Part shown: one piece after another, positions 28,964 to 37,405 of the stretch | Layout: each line of letters begins with the position of its first letter | How positions within the stretch are numbered: the stretch's first letter is position 1 | Source of the DNA: Gluconacetobacter sacchari | GTDB taxonomy: Bacteria; Pseudomonadota; Alphaproteobacteria; Acetobacterales; Acetobacteraceae | DNA length: 64,000 bases | Reading direction: 5' to 3' | Assembly: GCF_014174255.1 (NCBI RefSeq) | Contig: NZ_JABEQJ010000007.1 | Coordinates: 95,529-159,528 of the forward strand | Translations under genes and position numbers: made by a program | Notes under the pieces: generated by a model | Told to the model about the DNA's origin: nothing | Database searches by the model: none | The model's input: only the letters and a program-made list of their open reading frames with translations

Positions 28964-29854
28964 TCAGCACGCCAGCGCGGCCAGGTCGATTTCGAGTTCG
29001 CTTCGCAAAAGGGCGAGAATGCTCTTGGAGATGTGCGACAGCGCATGGTCGGCGCGGAACAGGACTGTGCAATCGACGCTCAGCGGCGGCGACAGCGGGC
29101 GCGGGCGCGGCAGGCCCGGATGATGCAAGGCGGTCAGGGCATCGACGATGGCGCAGCCTCCGCCCAGGCGCACGAGTTCGGCCGCCATGAAATGGGTGCG
29201 CACCCGCACCGGTGCCGCCGCTGGAACCCCGGCCTCGTCCAGCGCCATGTCGAGCAGGCGGGCCGTCGGGTCGTTCTCGCTCAGCCCGATATAACGGGCC
29301 GGGTCGATCGCGGAGAGGCTGACCGGGCCGTCCGCGCCGTCCTGGTCGATCATCAGCAGCGGAATATCGGCGATATGCAGCGCCGTCAGGCCGTCGCGCG
29401 TGTAATCGCCGAATACGATCCCGAGATCCAGGTCGTGGTTGAGGATGCGCGACACGATTTCGGTGCCGTGCAGCGCGTCGATCGTCAGTTCCATGCCCGG
29501 ATGGGCCGCCCGGTACCGCTGGACCACGCGCGGGACCAGGCTCAGCCCCAGGCTGGGCACGCAGCCGATGCTGATCGAATGCCCGTCGCGCGCATAGCGC
29601 AGATTGTCGGTCAGGCGCTTGAGGTCGGACAGTTTCTCGAAAATGGCGTTGACATGCGGCAGCATGATCCGCGCCTCGCGCGTCGGTACCAGCCGGCCGC
29701 CCGCGCGCTCGAACAGGGCGAAGCCCAGCGATTGCTCGGCATAACGCAGCACCTTGCTCGCGGCGGGTTGCGAGACATGCAGGACTTCGGCGGCGCGCCT
29801 GAGCGAACCCGTCGTCATGATCGCGTAGAAGACTTCGATCTGGCGCAGGCGCAT
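28964..29854 (-). CDS. LysR family transcriptional regulator
   Basis: 296 residues. The N-terminal winged helix-turn-helix is typical: RQIEVFYAIMTTGSLRRAAE, then LHVSQPAASKVLRYAEQSLGF. The effector-binding domain follows (ISIGCVPSLGLSLVPRVVQ). It sits in the middle of the D-amino-acid/peptidase block, on the same strand, and is its probable regulator (inference). The DNA just upstream carries a GAGAGA-TGG-TCTCTC inverted repeat. Ligand unknown. Confidence 0.92.
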   Translation of the reverse strand: MRLRQIEVFYAIMTTGSLRRAAEVLHVSQPAASKVLRYAEQSLGFALFERAGGRLVPTREARIMLPHVNAIFEKLSDLKRLTDNLRYARDGHSISIGCVPSLGLSLVPRVVQRYRAAHPGMELTIDALHGTEIVSRILNHDLDLGIVFGDYTRDGLTALHIADIPLLMIDQDGADGPVSLSAIDPARYIGLSENDPTARLLDMALDEAGVPAAAPVRVRTHFMAAELVRLGGGCAIVDALTALHHPGLPRPRPLSPPLSVDCTVLFRADHALSHISKSILALLRSELEIDLAALAC

Positions 29855-29881
29855 GGTGGCGGGGGTTCCTGGGACTTGGCG

Positions 29882-29896
29882 GAGAGATGGTCTCTC
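29882..29896. promoter_or_regulatory. Inverted repeat GAGAGA-TGG-TCTCTC upstream of lysR
   Basis: A perfect 6+6 dyad with a 3-base centre lies 27 bases before the LysR start codon, in the AT-richer gap between the cytochrome c gene and lysR. It could be an autoregulatory operator or an RNA hairpin in the leader. Role not shown. Confidence 0.35.
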
Positions 29897-29963
29897 TTGA
29901 AAGAATCGGAAAGATCTTGATTTGTTCTGTGATGTCCGGGTCTGTCCGGTCTGGAGGGTGCGA

Positions 29964-30302
29964 TCATCCCGGTCTTATGCGCACGGTCCTGCCTCGTGGG
30001 ATGGCGTTCGCTTCCAGCAGGAATGCGACGATGGCCTTTGTATCCTCCGGCGACAGCGTGCCGGGCGCCATCAGCGGCATGGCCCGCTGGACATAATCCT
30101 CGAGTTCCGCGACCGGCGCGCCGGCCCAGTTCGCGACGAAGCGGCCGGTCAGAGCGGGCGTCTGGAAATTTCCTTCCAGCCTGCTGCCGTGGCACATCGC
30201 GCAGGCGGCGCGATAGAGCGCCGCGCCGCGTGCCGTATCGGCGGCAGCCGCGCCGGGCAGCAGGGTCAGGCCGAGCGCGAGGGCGGCGAGGCGGGTTCGC
30301 AT
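29964..30302 (-). CDS. Small exported cytochrome c
   Basis: 112 residues. A signal peptide (LAALALGLTLLPGAAAA) is followed by the haem motif CAMCH near residue 34 and a Met-containing C-terminal region (MPLMAPGTLSPEDTKAIVAFLL) that supplies the axial Met, as in class I cytochromes. The ATG at 30302 has AGGAG only two bases away; ATGs at 30320 and 30323, right after the stop of the flavoenzyme gene, are alternatives and would give tight coupling. It is the likely electron acceptor of that flavoprotein (inference). Confidence 0.88.
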   Translation of the reverse strand: MRTRLAALALGLTLLPGAAAADTARGAALYRAACAMCHGSRLEGNFQTPALTGRFVANWAGAPVAELEDYVQRAMPLMAPGTLSPEDTKAIVAFLLEANAIPRGRTVRIRPG

Positions 30303-30324
30303 GTCTCCTGTCCGGATCATCATG

Positions 30325-31578
30325 TTACCCGGCCGCCGCCGGCATGCGGGCGAACAGGTCGGCGAACACGCCGATGGCGCGCGCGGCCTCCGCCGGGTCT
30401 GGGTGTTCGAGGGAATTGCCCACGCCGGTCATCTCGCCCAGCCCGTCCAGGTCGAAGGCCTGGATCATCACGCCGTCGGTCTTGGACAGCAGGGCGGCGC
30501 CCCGGTAAACGAGGCCGTACGGGGCGTCGGGCCGGGGCGGCAGCCAGGCCGTCTGGCCCCGCACGGGGACCAGGCTGTCGTCGCGCCACCATTCGCGCGC
30601 CGCGTAGCCGGGACAGTTGATGATCACCTTCTCCGGCAGCGTGGTCAGGTCGTGCGGACTATGGAATTCGCGGATGACGATGCGCCCGCCCGCCTGGTGG
30701 AATTCCGACAGCAGCAGGTGGCCGTAGGCGCCGAAATTGTAGATCATCAGCGAACGTCGGCGCGCATGCGGCGCGGCGAACGGGTTTTCGGCCGGCGGAA
30801 CGTCCTCGGCCGCCGGGACGATGTCGCGAATCCTGCCTGAATAGCGGGCGAAATCCTCGGAGACGCGCGGCATCGCGCCGGGTGCCTCGGACGGCGCGGG
30901 GGTGGGATGCTGGTTCTCGAAGGACGTATCGGAGAGGATGTAATTATCCTCGAACATGATCGGCGCGCCGGGCAGGCCGAGATAGGTCCGGTAGGTCGCC
31001 CATGAAAAACGGGCCATCTGTTCCCACTGGTCGGCGAAGCCGGGGGCGGCGGTCTGGGTCAGCGCGATCCGGGAATCCGGCGTCCAGCTTCCGTTCGCGC
31101 GCACCGAGCGCGTGTGCGGCAGCAGGTCGCGGGCATAGATCGTGACGTCGAAGCCCGCGCGCTGTGCCGTCAGTGCGGCTGTCAGCCCGACGATGCCGCA
31201 GCCGATGACCGCGACCTTGCGATTCAGCGTTGCCGCGACATTGCCGACCACCAGGTTGGCCGACCCCCAGGACAGGGACCAGCCGCTGCCGCCATGGCCG
31301 TAATTGTGGAAGACGATCTTGTTTCCGATGCGCTCGACATCCAGCCGTGGGCCGGCGGCGCGGAACGGCCGGATGCAGACCTTGAGATCGGTGATCTGGT
31401 CCACGCGCGGATGCATCGGCACCAGCGCGGACCCGTGGCGTGGCGGCTGGGGTGGCGTGTCGCCCGCCGATGCGGCGCGCGGCAGGACCGCGCGTTGGCC
31501 CGCGATCATCGCCGCCGCGCCCAGAGCGGCCCCGCTCGCGAACACGCCCCGGCGCGAAATGATCCTGCCTGTATCCAT
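30325..31578 (-). CDS. TAT-exported D-amino-acid-oxidase-like flavoprotein, circularly permuted
   Basis: 417 residues from the ATG at 31578, chosen because it opens a twin-arginine signal (ISRRGVFASGAALGAAAM); a longer start at 31605 adds nine residues. The DAO fold is recognisable, but the order is changed. The motif that ends normal D-amino acid oxidases (IRPFRAAGPRLDVE ... HNYGHGGSGWSLSWGSA) comes first, at about residues 70-110. It is followed by the FAD motif VAVIGCGIVGLTAALTAQRA, then RANGSWTP, and the middle of the family (VIINCPGY, PVRGQTAW) at the C-terminus. It should oxidise D-amino acids or similar amines in the periplasm. The adjacent cytochrome c suggests that O2 may not be the acceptor. 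Confidence 0.85.
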   Translation of the reverse strand: MDTGRIISRRGVFASGAALGAAAMIAGQRAVLPRAASAGDTPPQPPRHGSALVPMHPRVDQITDLKVCIRPFRAAGPRLDVERIGNKIVFHNYGHGGSGWSLSWGSANLVVGNVAATLNRKVAVIGCGIVGLTAALTAQRAGFDVTIYARDLLPHTRSVRANGSWTPDSRIALTQTAAPGFADQWEQMARFSWATYRTYLGLPGAPIMFEDNYILSDTSFENQHPTPAPSEAPGAMPRVSEDFARYSGRIRDIVPAAEDVPPAENPFAAPHARRRSLMIYNFGAYGHLLLSEFHQAGGRIVIREFHSPHDLTTLPEKVIINCPGYAAREWWRDDSLVPVRGQTAWLPPRPDAPYGLVYRGAALLSKTDGVMIQAFDLDGLGEMTGVGNSLEHPDPAEAARAIGVFADLFARMPAAAG

Positions 31579-31841
31579 GACCGTTCCGCTATCGTCCCGC
31601 TGCATTACCGACCGTTTCTTTCTCCATCGCCGATCGCGGCCCGCTTAGGAAGGCGAAACTTCGTCCACAGGCGATAACCCGAGGCTAACCCGCAAGAACC
31701 TCGGCGAACTGGTCTGGCGGGGACAGGAAGATTATAACGGTTCGATAACAAGAAGCCGTTTGAAAATATCGACCGGACGAGCGAGCGTGCCGCGCGGAAC
31801 ATGCGGGCTGGACCGGTGGTGCGCCAGAGGGAGGATCGACC

Positions 31842-32756
31842 GTGCCGCTGCTGATGCTTCGTCTTCTGACGCGCGGGGTGGGCGCCCTGTGCGGGCTGGC
31901 TCTGCTGGCGGGCGCGGCCCGCGCGGAGGGGCTGGCGGAGTCGGTCGCGCGGATCACGGCCGGCCAGCCTGGGACCTTCGCCGTCTATGCCGCGCCGTCC
32001 GGGCAGGCGCCGGACGTCTGCCTGCGCTGTGACGAGCCCATCAACGCGGCCAGCACCATCAAGCTGTTCGTCCTCGACGCCGCCTATGCCGCCTTTCGCG
32101 ACGGCACGCTGAAACCGGACGAGACGATCGTCGTCCATGACCGCTTCCATTCGCTGGTCGGCACGGGCAGTTTCTCGCTCGACCGGAAGGAGGATTCCTA
32201 CGATCCGCTCTATGCCCAGGCCGGCAGGCCGGTCGCGGTGCGCGCGTTGCTGCGGGTCATGATCCGGTACAGCAGCAACCTCGCCACCAATCTGATGGTC
32301 GAGCGGCTGGGCGTGATGCCCATTCGTGCCGTGATCGCGCGGCAGGGGCTCGGCGGCATCGTCTTCGGCCGCATGATCGAGGATTTCGATGCCGATGCGA
32401 AGGGCATCCGCAACCGCGTTACCGCGCGCGGGCTGGGCGGGTTCCTGCAGAAGCTGGACCATGGCGCGATCGTCGGCCCCGCCGAGAGCCGGGCGATGAT
32501 CGGCATCATGCGCGGCCAGACCTTCAACGACATCATTCCGCCCGGCCTGCCCCCCGGCACGCCGGTCGCCCACAAGACCGGGTGGGTCAACGGCGTGCGC
32601 AACGATGCCGCGATCGTCTTCCTGCCGAACGGGACGCGCTACATCCTGGTGGAACTCAGCCGCGACCTGCCGGACGCAGCGGCGGGTATCAGGGTGCTGA
32701 ACGCCATTTCCCGGACGGTCTTCATCGCCTATCGCCGTCGCCTCGATGGCCGGTAG
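31842..32756 (+). CDS. Class A beta-lactamase-like serine hydrolase
   Basis: 304 residues with a signal peptide (GVGALCGLALLAGAARA). Active-site motifs of the fold are present: S71-T-I-K74, S144-S-N146 in place of S-D-N, and K245-T-G. The omega-loop Glu of true class A enzymes is uncertain; E180 in GRMIEDFDA is the candidate. It could be a beta-lactamase, a D,D-peptidase relative or an esterase. GTG at 31842 is preferred since GGAGG lies seven bases before it. It is divergent from the permuted flavoenzyme gene. Confidence 0.82.
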   Translation: MPLLMLRLLTRGVGALCGLALLAGAARAEGLAESVARITAGQPGTFAVYAAPSGQAPDVCLRCDEPINAASTIKLFVLDAAYAAFRDGTLKPDETIVVHDRFHSLVGTGSFSLDRKEDSYDPLYAQAGRPVAVRALLRVMIRYSSNLATNLMVERLGVMPIRAVIARQGLGGIVFGRMIEDFDADAKGIRNRVTARGLGGFLQKLDHGAIVGPAESRAMIGIMRGQTFNDIIPPGLPPGTPVAHKTGWVNGVRNDAAIVFLPNGTRYILVELSRDLPDAAAGIRVLNAISRTVFIAYRRRLDGR

Positions 32757-32791
32757 CTCCGCGCTGACGGATGGGTGGTCGCGGCGGGACC

Positions 32792-33673
32792 TCATGATGG
32801 CCTGGGTGTGGATGCCCGGAAGAGCAGGAGAACGACGAGCATCATCAGATACTGCGTGCCGATGCCGGGAATGCTGAACATGACGCCGTTCTCGCCCCCG
32901 GTGAGCCATGCGGGGCCGTCGACGCGCAGGTGAACGATCTGGAACGGGCTATTGCCCGCATACGGATCGGGCGAGCCCAGGACGATGTCGGAAAAATCGG
33001 CGACGGAATGCGCGCCGACACCAAGCCAGAGGGAGCCCGTGACACGGCGAACGCCGCACAGGACAAGTCCCGACAGAAACAGCAGGACGATTTGGACGAT
33101 ATGTTCCCCCGGGTTTGACAGATGGCTGGTCGCAAAGACCAGGGAGGTCAGAAACGCGGCCGGCCACCAGCCGAGACCGGTTTCGAGCCGCCGCAGCGGA
33201 TAGCCGCGGAACCATAATTCCTCCGTGAGGCCAACGGCGGTGAGTGCGCTGGCCGAAAGGAGGACGATCGTGACCGTGGTCGGGCCGCTCCATAGCCAGC
33301 CGGTGAAGCGCAGGCCGCCAAAGACGATTTCGATCGCCGCAAGGACCATGGCTCCGGCCAGCGACAGTCCGGCCCCCTGAACGACACGGAGAAATGCCGG
33401 CCTGTCGAGCGGAAAACCGCAGAAAGCCGCATCCCGCCGTTCGAACGCGGCGAACAGGGCGGTTATGACGCAGATCAGAAACAGCAGGAAAATTTCGTTC
33501 ACGCACAGTGTCGCCAGTCTCGCGACCGTATGGGAGGCCGGGTCCGCTCGGGGCACGGGGTTGAGTCGGGCCAGGTCCGGTAGCCGGACATAACGAAATG
33601 CCAGCAGGGACAGCACGAAGAAGAGCGTGACGGACACGAGGCTGGATGCGGCTTTTCTCAAGGAAACGGACAT
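32792..33673 (-). CDS. CPBP family intramembrane metalloprotease
   Basis: 293 residues with about seven to eight hydrophobic segments. The three CPBP/Rce1 motifs are present: EELWFRGYPLRR near residue 150 (EExxxR), SHLSNPG near 183, and the His motif GVGAHSVADF near 220. Bacterial members cleave or process membrane peptides and occur in bacteriocin immunity. No bacteriocin genes are seen nearby. It is convergent with the beta-lactamase-like gene and divergent from the cold-shock/TM2 gene. Confidence 0.85.
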   Translation of the reverse strand: MSVSLRKAASSLVSVTLFFVLSLLAFRYVRLPDLARLNPVPRADPASHTVARLATLCVNEIFLLFLICVITALFAAFERRDAAFCGFPLDRPAFLRVVQGAGLSLAGAMVLAAIEIVFGGLRFTGWLWSGPTTVTIVLLSASALTAVGLTEELWFRGYPLRRLETGLGWWPAAFLTSLVFATSHLSNPGEHIVQIVLLFLSGLVLCGVRRVTGSLWLGVGAHSVADFSDIVLGSPDPYAGNSPFQIVHLRVDGPAWLTGGENGVMFSIPGIGTQYLMMLVVLLLFRASTPRPS

Positions 33674-33783
33674 GGTTGATTTCCGGAATGATCGATCGCG
33701 ATCCAGCTGCGTTCCGATGGTCGGGCCGGAGCGGATGTGCGGGCGTGGGAATGGGATTTGATCGTGACGTCAAGGGTTTCGAA

Positions 33784-33813
33784 TTGACGGCGTTCGTCGC
33801 GGCTTCCTATGTT
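33784..33813 (+). promoter_or_regulatory. Candidate sigma-70 type promoter for the TM2 gene
   Basis: TTGACG (33784-33789) and TATGTT (33808-33813) are separated by 18 bases, 37 bases before the ATG at 33850. Both hexamers are close to the housekeeping consensus. Prediction from sequence only. Confidence 0.45.
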
Positions 33814-33849
33814 TTGCGATCGGCATGACGGTCGTAACTGGAAAAAGCA

Positions 33850-34326
33850 ATGCGCGGCACCGTTCTTGACTATGATCCCAGACGCGGTGAAGGCCTGATC
33901 GGCGGGGACGACAATAATCGGTACACGTTCAAGGGAGTCAGCGTGAAGTCGGATTTCGCATCGTTGAAAAGCGGGGCGAAGGTCGATTTCGATCCGGAGA
34001 ATGGTGAAGCGCTGGCAATATTCGTCCTGTCCGATGCGCCCAAGGTCGGGATCAATATAGATATCAATTCGTCAGGAGAGAAATCGAAGGTCGTTGCCTG
34101 CCTTCTGGCGATCTTTCTGGGCGGGTTCGGTATTCATAAATTCTATCTCGGTTATAACAAGGCCGGGATCATCATGCTTCTGTGTACTTTGTTCGGCTTT
34201 ATCCTTCTGGGTATACCGAGCGCGATTGTCTATATTATCGCCTTTATTGAAGCGATCATTTACATTTCAAAGTCGGATGCCGAGTTCGCCGAGACGTATG
34301 TCGTTCATCAGAAGGAATGGTTCTGA
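33850..34326 (+). CDS. Cold-shock-like domain fused to a TM2 membrane domain
   Basis: 158 residues. The first 60 residues look like a cold-shock/OB domain (RGTVLDYDPRRGEGLIGGDD, NRYTFKGVSV, VDFDPENGEALAIFV). After a short linker with INIDINSSGEKSK comes the TM2 domain: VVACLLAIFLGGFGIHKFYL, then AGIIMLLCTLFGFILLG and a final segment AIVYIIAFIEAIIYI. The codon use and base composition are clearly less GC-rich than the neighbours, which suggests recent transfer. Function unknown; TM2 proteins are small membrane proteins of diverse role. Confidence 0.8.
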   Translation: MRGTVLDYDPRRGEGLIGGDDNNRYTFKGVSVKSDFASLKSGAKVDFDPENGEALAIFVLSDAPKVGINIDINSSGEKSKVVACLLAIFLGGFGIHKFYLGYNKAGIIMLLCTLFGFILLGIPSAIVYIIAFIEAIIYISKSDAEFAETYVVHQKEWF

Positions 34327-34335
34327 GCGCGGCCG

Positions 34336-35439
34336 TTATTCGCCCGTCGGCGCGTTGCCGTAGCGGCGATAGACCAGCGGTGGCGGCGTTTGCGGCAGGT
34401 CGGCCAGGATCTCGCTGATCCGGGCGTGGTCGGGCGAGCGGGTGCAGACCGGGTCGGTCGCCGCCGCGTCGCCCAGCAGGGCCAGGGCCTGGCAGCGGCA
34501 GCCGCCCCAGTCCTGCTCGCGCAGGGCGCAGCCGCGACAGGGTTCGGGCATCCAGTCCGTGCCGCGAAACAGGCGGAACAGCGGTGAGTCGGCCCAGATC
34601 GCGGCCAGGCTGTCGGTGCGGATGTCGGGGATCGGCACGCCGCCGATCGTCTCGGCCGCGTGGCACGGCAGGACGTGGCCGCTGGGCGAGATGTTGACGA
34701 AGCGCCGCCCCCAGCCGCCCATGCAGGGCTTGGGCTGGTCGGCGTAGTAATCGGGGGTGACGTAGTCGATCGCCAGTACGCCCGACAGCCGCGCGCGGGC
34801 GTCTTCCACCGCGCGGGTCGCCTCGGCGAGCTGGGCCCGGCTGGGCATCAGGGCGGCACGGTTCGCCAGCCCCCAGCCATAATATTGCGTATGCGCGATC
34901 TCGGCCCGGCGGGCGCCCAGTTCCACCGCCAGGTCGAGCATGCGGCCGACGCGGCCGGCATTGCCGCGATGGATGACGAAATTCGCCGTCAGCGGCATGC
35001 CCTCGGCCACGACCATGCGGGCGGCGGCCAGTTTCTTCTGCTGCGCGCCGGGCATGCCGCCCATGGTCTCGGCCGGTGCGGTATCGACGTCCTGGAACGA
35101 GAGCTGCACATGGTCCAGTCCAGCCTTGGCCAGTTGGGCCAGCGTGGCTTCGGTGAGTAGAACGCCGGACGTGATGAGGTTGCTGTACAGCCCCAATGAC
35201 GCCGCGTGGCGCACCAGTTCGGGGAGGTCGCGCCGGGCCATCGGCTCGCCGCCGGAGAAATGGACCTGCAACACGCCGAGTTCCGCCGCCTGGTCCAGCA
35301 CGCGGAGCCAGTCGCCGGTGCCAAGCTCGCCCTCCCGCCCGTCCAGCGCCAGGGGGTTGGAGCAGTACGGGCATTGCAGCGGGCAGCGATGCGTCAGCTC
35401 GGCCAGCAGGCTCATCGGCGGGGGGACGGCGGGGGTCAT
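34336..35439 (-). CDS. pqqE: PqqA peptide cyclase (radical SAM)
   Basis: 367 residues. PqqE makes the Glu-Tyr carbon-carbon crosslink in PqqA, the first step of PQQ synthesis. The radical-SAM cluster motif is CPLQCPYC at about residues 19-26, with HFSGGEP near 60. The C-terminal SPASM-type cysteines are present ([24 protein letters not shown]). The ATG overlaps the pqqD stop, and a pqqD-pqqE pairing is needed for function. Upstream in-frame codons reach into pqqD and are not part of the protein. Confidence 0.97.
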   Translation of the reverse strand: MTPAVPPPMSLLAELTHRCPLQCPYCSNPLALDGREGELGTGDWLRVLDQAAELGVLQVHFSGGEPMARRDLPELVRHAASLGLYSNLITSGVLLTEATLAQLAKAGLDHVQLSFQDVDTAPAETMGGMPGAQQKKLAAARMVVAEGMPLTANFVIHRGNAGRVGRMLDLAVELGARRAEIAHTQYYGWGLANRAALMPSRAQLAEATRAVEDARARLSGVLAIDYVTPDYYADQPKPCMGGWGRRFVNISPSGHVLPCHAAETIGGVPIPDIRTDSLAAIWADSPLFRLFRGTDWMPEPCRGCALREQDWGGCRCQALALLGDAAATDPVCTRSPDHARISEILADLPQTPPPLVYRRYGNAPTGE

Positions 35440-35732
35440 GTCGCGAGGACCTGTCGCCGGGCCAGGCCGGCGACCATGTCCAGCACGTCGCGGGCGATGA
35501 CGGGGCGCGGGGCGGAGAAGCGCTCGGCCAGGAGGTCGATGATGGCGGCGAGGGGGCGCGTGCCGTCCACCAGTTGCAGGATCTCGGCGGCGATCGGGTC
35601 GGCGATGAAGGCGCGTTCCGGCGCCTGGATCACCCACTGGTCGCGCACCCGGTCGTGGTGCAGCCGTATGCCGCGCGGGAAGCGGACGATCGTGTCCTCG
35701 GCGACCGGCGGCGGGGCGGGGGCGCCGGTCAT
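35436..35732 (-). CDS. pqqD: PqqD, peptide chaperone of PQQ synthesis
   Basis: 98 residues, normal for PqqD, which binds PqqA and hands it to PqqE. Conserved parts are [20 protein letters not shown], a helix with [18 protein letters not shown], and the tail [19 protein letters not shown]. The ATG at 35732 overlaps the end of pqqC, and its stop overlaps the start of pqqE, so all three are translationally coupled. Confidence 0.95.
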   Translation of the reverse strand: MTGAPAPPPVAEDTIVRFPRGIRLHHDRVRDQWVIQAPERAFIADPIAAEILQLVDGTRPLAAIIDLLAERFSAPRPVIARDVLDMVAGLARRQVLAT

Positions 35733-36466
35733 GCGGGTTCGGGCGTGAAGGCGCCGGGCGGGATGCGGCCGGGGACGACATAGGCGTAATCCAGCGCGTC
35801 CAGCATCGACCACAGCACGGCGCATTTGAAGGTCAGCGCGTCCAGCACCGATTTCTGCTCGGCCGCGGTGCGGGCGTGTTCGCGGACATAGGCCAGCGCG
35901 AAATCGGAGTCGCGCGGGGCCTGGGTCAGCCGGGGCTGGAAATAGGCCAGTGCTTCCGGCGTGACGAAATCATAATGGCGCAGCATCCCGGCGACGCGCT
36001 CGCTGATGATGGTGGGCGAGAACAGTTCGGTCAGGGATGAGGCGATGGCTTCGAGGATCGGGCGGTCGCGCACGAAATCGACATAGGCATCGACGGCGAA
36101 GCGCGTGGCGGGCAGCAATCCTTCCAGCGACTCGACATAGGCGCGGTCCAGCCCCACGCCGTCGGTGAGTTTGAGCCAGCGGGCGACGCCGCCGGTGCCC
36201 GGCGCATCGCCATCGTGATCGACCAGCCGCCTGCGCCATTCGCGGCGCAGCTCGGCCGTCGGCAGCCGGGCCAGCAATGTCGCGTCCTTGGCGGGAATGC
36301 GGCACTGGTAATAATAGCGGTTCAGCGCCCAGGCCTGGACCTGGCCCTTTGCCAGGCGCCCTTCATGCAGCGCGCGGTGGAACGGGTGCAGATTGTGGTA
36401 GCGCTCGGCGCCGATGGCGCGTAGCGCGGCCTCCAGCCCGTCAGGAGAAAGGGCATGCCCCGTCAT
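35729..36466 (-). CDS. pqqC: Pyrroloquinoline-quinone synthase
   Basis: 245 residues. PqqC is the cofactor-less oxidase for the final ring closure and eight-electron oxidation to PQQ. The haem-oxygenase-like helical fold shows [20 protein letters not shown], then [13 protein letters not shown] and [17 protein letters not shown]. The ATG at 36466 overlaps the stop of pqqB (36463), and the stop overlaps pqqD. A longer frame through pqqB is antiparallel-frame noise. Confidence 0.96.
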   Translation of the reverse strand: MTGHALSPDGLEAALRAIGAERYHNLHPFHRALHEGRLAKGQVQAWALNRYYYQCRIPAKDATLLARLPTAELRREWRRRLVDHDGDAPGTGGVARWLKLTDGVGLDRAYVESLEGLLPATRFAVDAYVDFVRDRPILEAIASSLTELFSPTIISERVAGMLRHYDFVTPEALAYFQPRLTQAPRDSDFALAYVREHARTAAEQKSVLDALTFKCAVLWSMLDALDYAYVVPGRIPPGAFTPEPA

Positions 36467-37386
36467 GTCGTGATCCTCATGCCGTCGAAGGCCACGTCCC
36501 ATCCCGCGTCGCGCGCGGCCGCGCGCTCGGGACTGTCGGCCAGCAGGACGGGGTTGGAGTTGTTGATGTGGATCAGGATCCTGTGCCCGATTCCAAGGTC
36601 GGAGAGCGCGTCGATGGTACCCTCCGGGCCGCTGACGGACATGTGGCCCATGCGCTGCCCGGTCTTCTGCCCGATGCCGGCGCGCAGCATCTCGTCGTCG
36701 GTCCAGAGCGTGCCGTCGAAGAAGACGATGTCCGCGCCCCGCAGGCGCGCGCGCAACGGCTCGGTCATGCGCGCGCAGCCGGGGATGAAGACGGCATGGC
36801 GCGTTCCGTCGGTGATCGCCAGCCCCACCGTCTCGCCATTTTCGACGATGGCGGCGGGGTCGGGGCCGCTTTCGGCATAGAGGGGCACCTTGCCCGGCAC
36901 CGCGAAGGGCGTGATCGTCAGCCCCGCCGGCCTGCCGTCGGGCAGCGCGAGCGCGTGAGGCCGGTCGAGCGCCAGGGCCAGGCGCGGCACGATGGCGCGG
37001 TCCAGTGCCTCGAAGATCGGGTTGGCGTCCAGCAGGTCCAGCACCGGGCGGGTGGCCAGCAGGGTGAGGGGCTGGCGCTCGCGCAGGGTCAGCAGGCCGG
37101 TGACGGTATCGACCTCGCCGCCGGTCAGGATCACCCCGGCGATGGGGGTGGAGCGCAGGCCCTCGCGCGGGTGCAGCGCCGGGGTCTGGCCGATCTGCGC
37201 GCGCAGGTCGGGCGAGGCGTTGACGACGAACCAGTGGACGCCGTCGCCGCTGATGGCGATCGAGGCCTGGGTCCGGGGCAGGGCGCCGGGGTCGCCCGCG
37301 CGGGCGCGCCGGCATCCGGCGGCGTTGGAGTTCCATTGCGGGAAGCCGCCGCCGGCGGCGGCACCGAGAACGATGATGTCGATCAT
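36463..37386 (-). CDS. pqqB: PqqB, hydroxylase of the PQQ pathway
   Basis: 307 residues with a metallo-beta-lactamase fold. The N-terminus is typical (IIVLGAAAGGGFPQWNSN), then CRRARAGD and SIAISGDGVHWFVVNASPDL. PqqB is thought to hydroxylate the Tyr moiety of the crosslinked intermediate in the cytoplasm. It starts 60 bases after pqqA, across a strong hairpin. Confidence 0.96.
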   Translation of the reverse strand: MIDIIVLGAAAGGGFPQWNSNAAGCRRARAGDPGALPRTQASIAISGDGVHWFVVNASPDLRAQIGQTPALHPREGLRSTPIAGVILTGGEVDTVTGLLTLRERQPLTLLATRPVLDLLDANPIFEALDRAIVPRLALALDRPHALALPDGRPAGLTITPFAVPGKVPLYAESGPDPAAIVENGETVGLAITDGTRHAVFIPGCARMTEPLRARLRGADIVFFDGTLWTDDEMLRAGIGQKTGQRMGHMSVSGPEGTIDALSDLGIGHRILIHINNSNPVLLADSPERAAARDAGWDVAFDGMRITT

Positions 37387-37405
37387 GACGCGGGGATCGG
37401 AGGCG

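Noticed and set aside
31842..32756. Antibiotic-resistance beta-lactamase as a firm call
   Set aside because: The SDN motif is altered and the omega-loop base is uncertain, so only a class A-like hydrolase is supported.
33870..34067. Small antisense open frame in the cold-shock/TM2 gene
   Set aside because: No ribosome site and no recognisable motif; the plus-strand gene explains the region.
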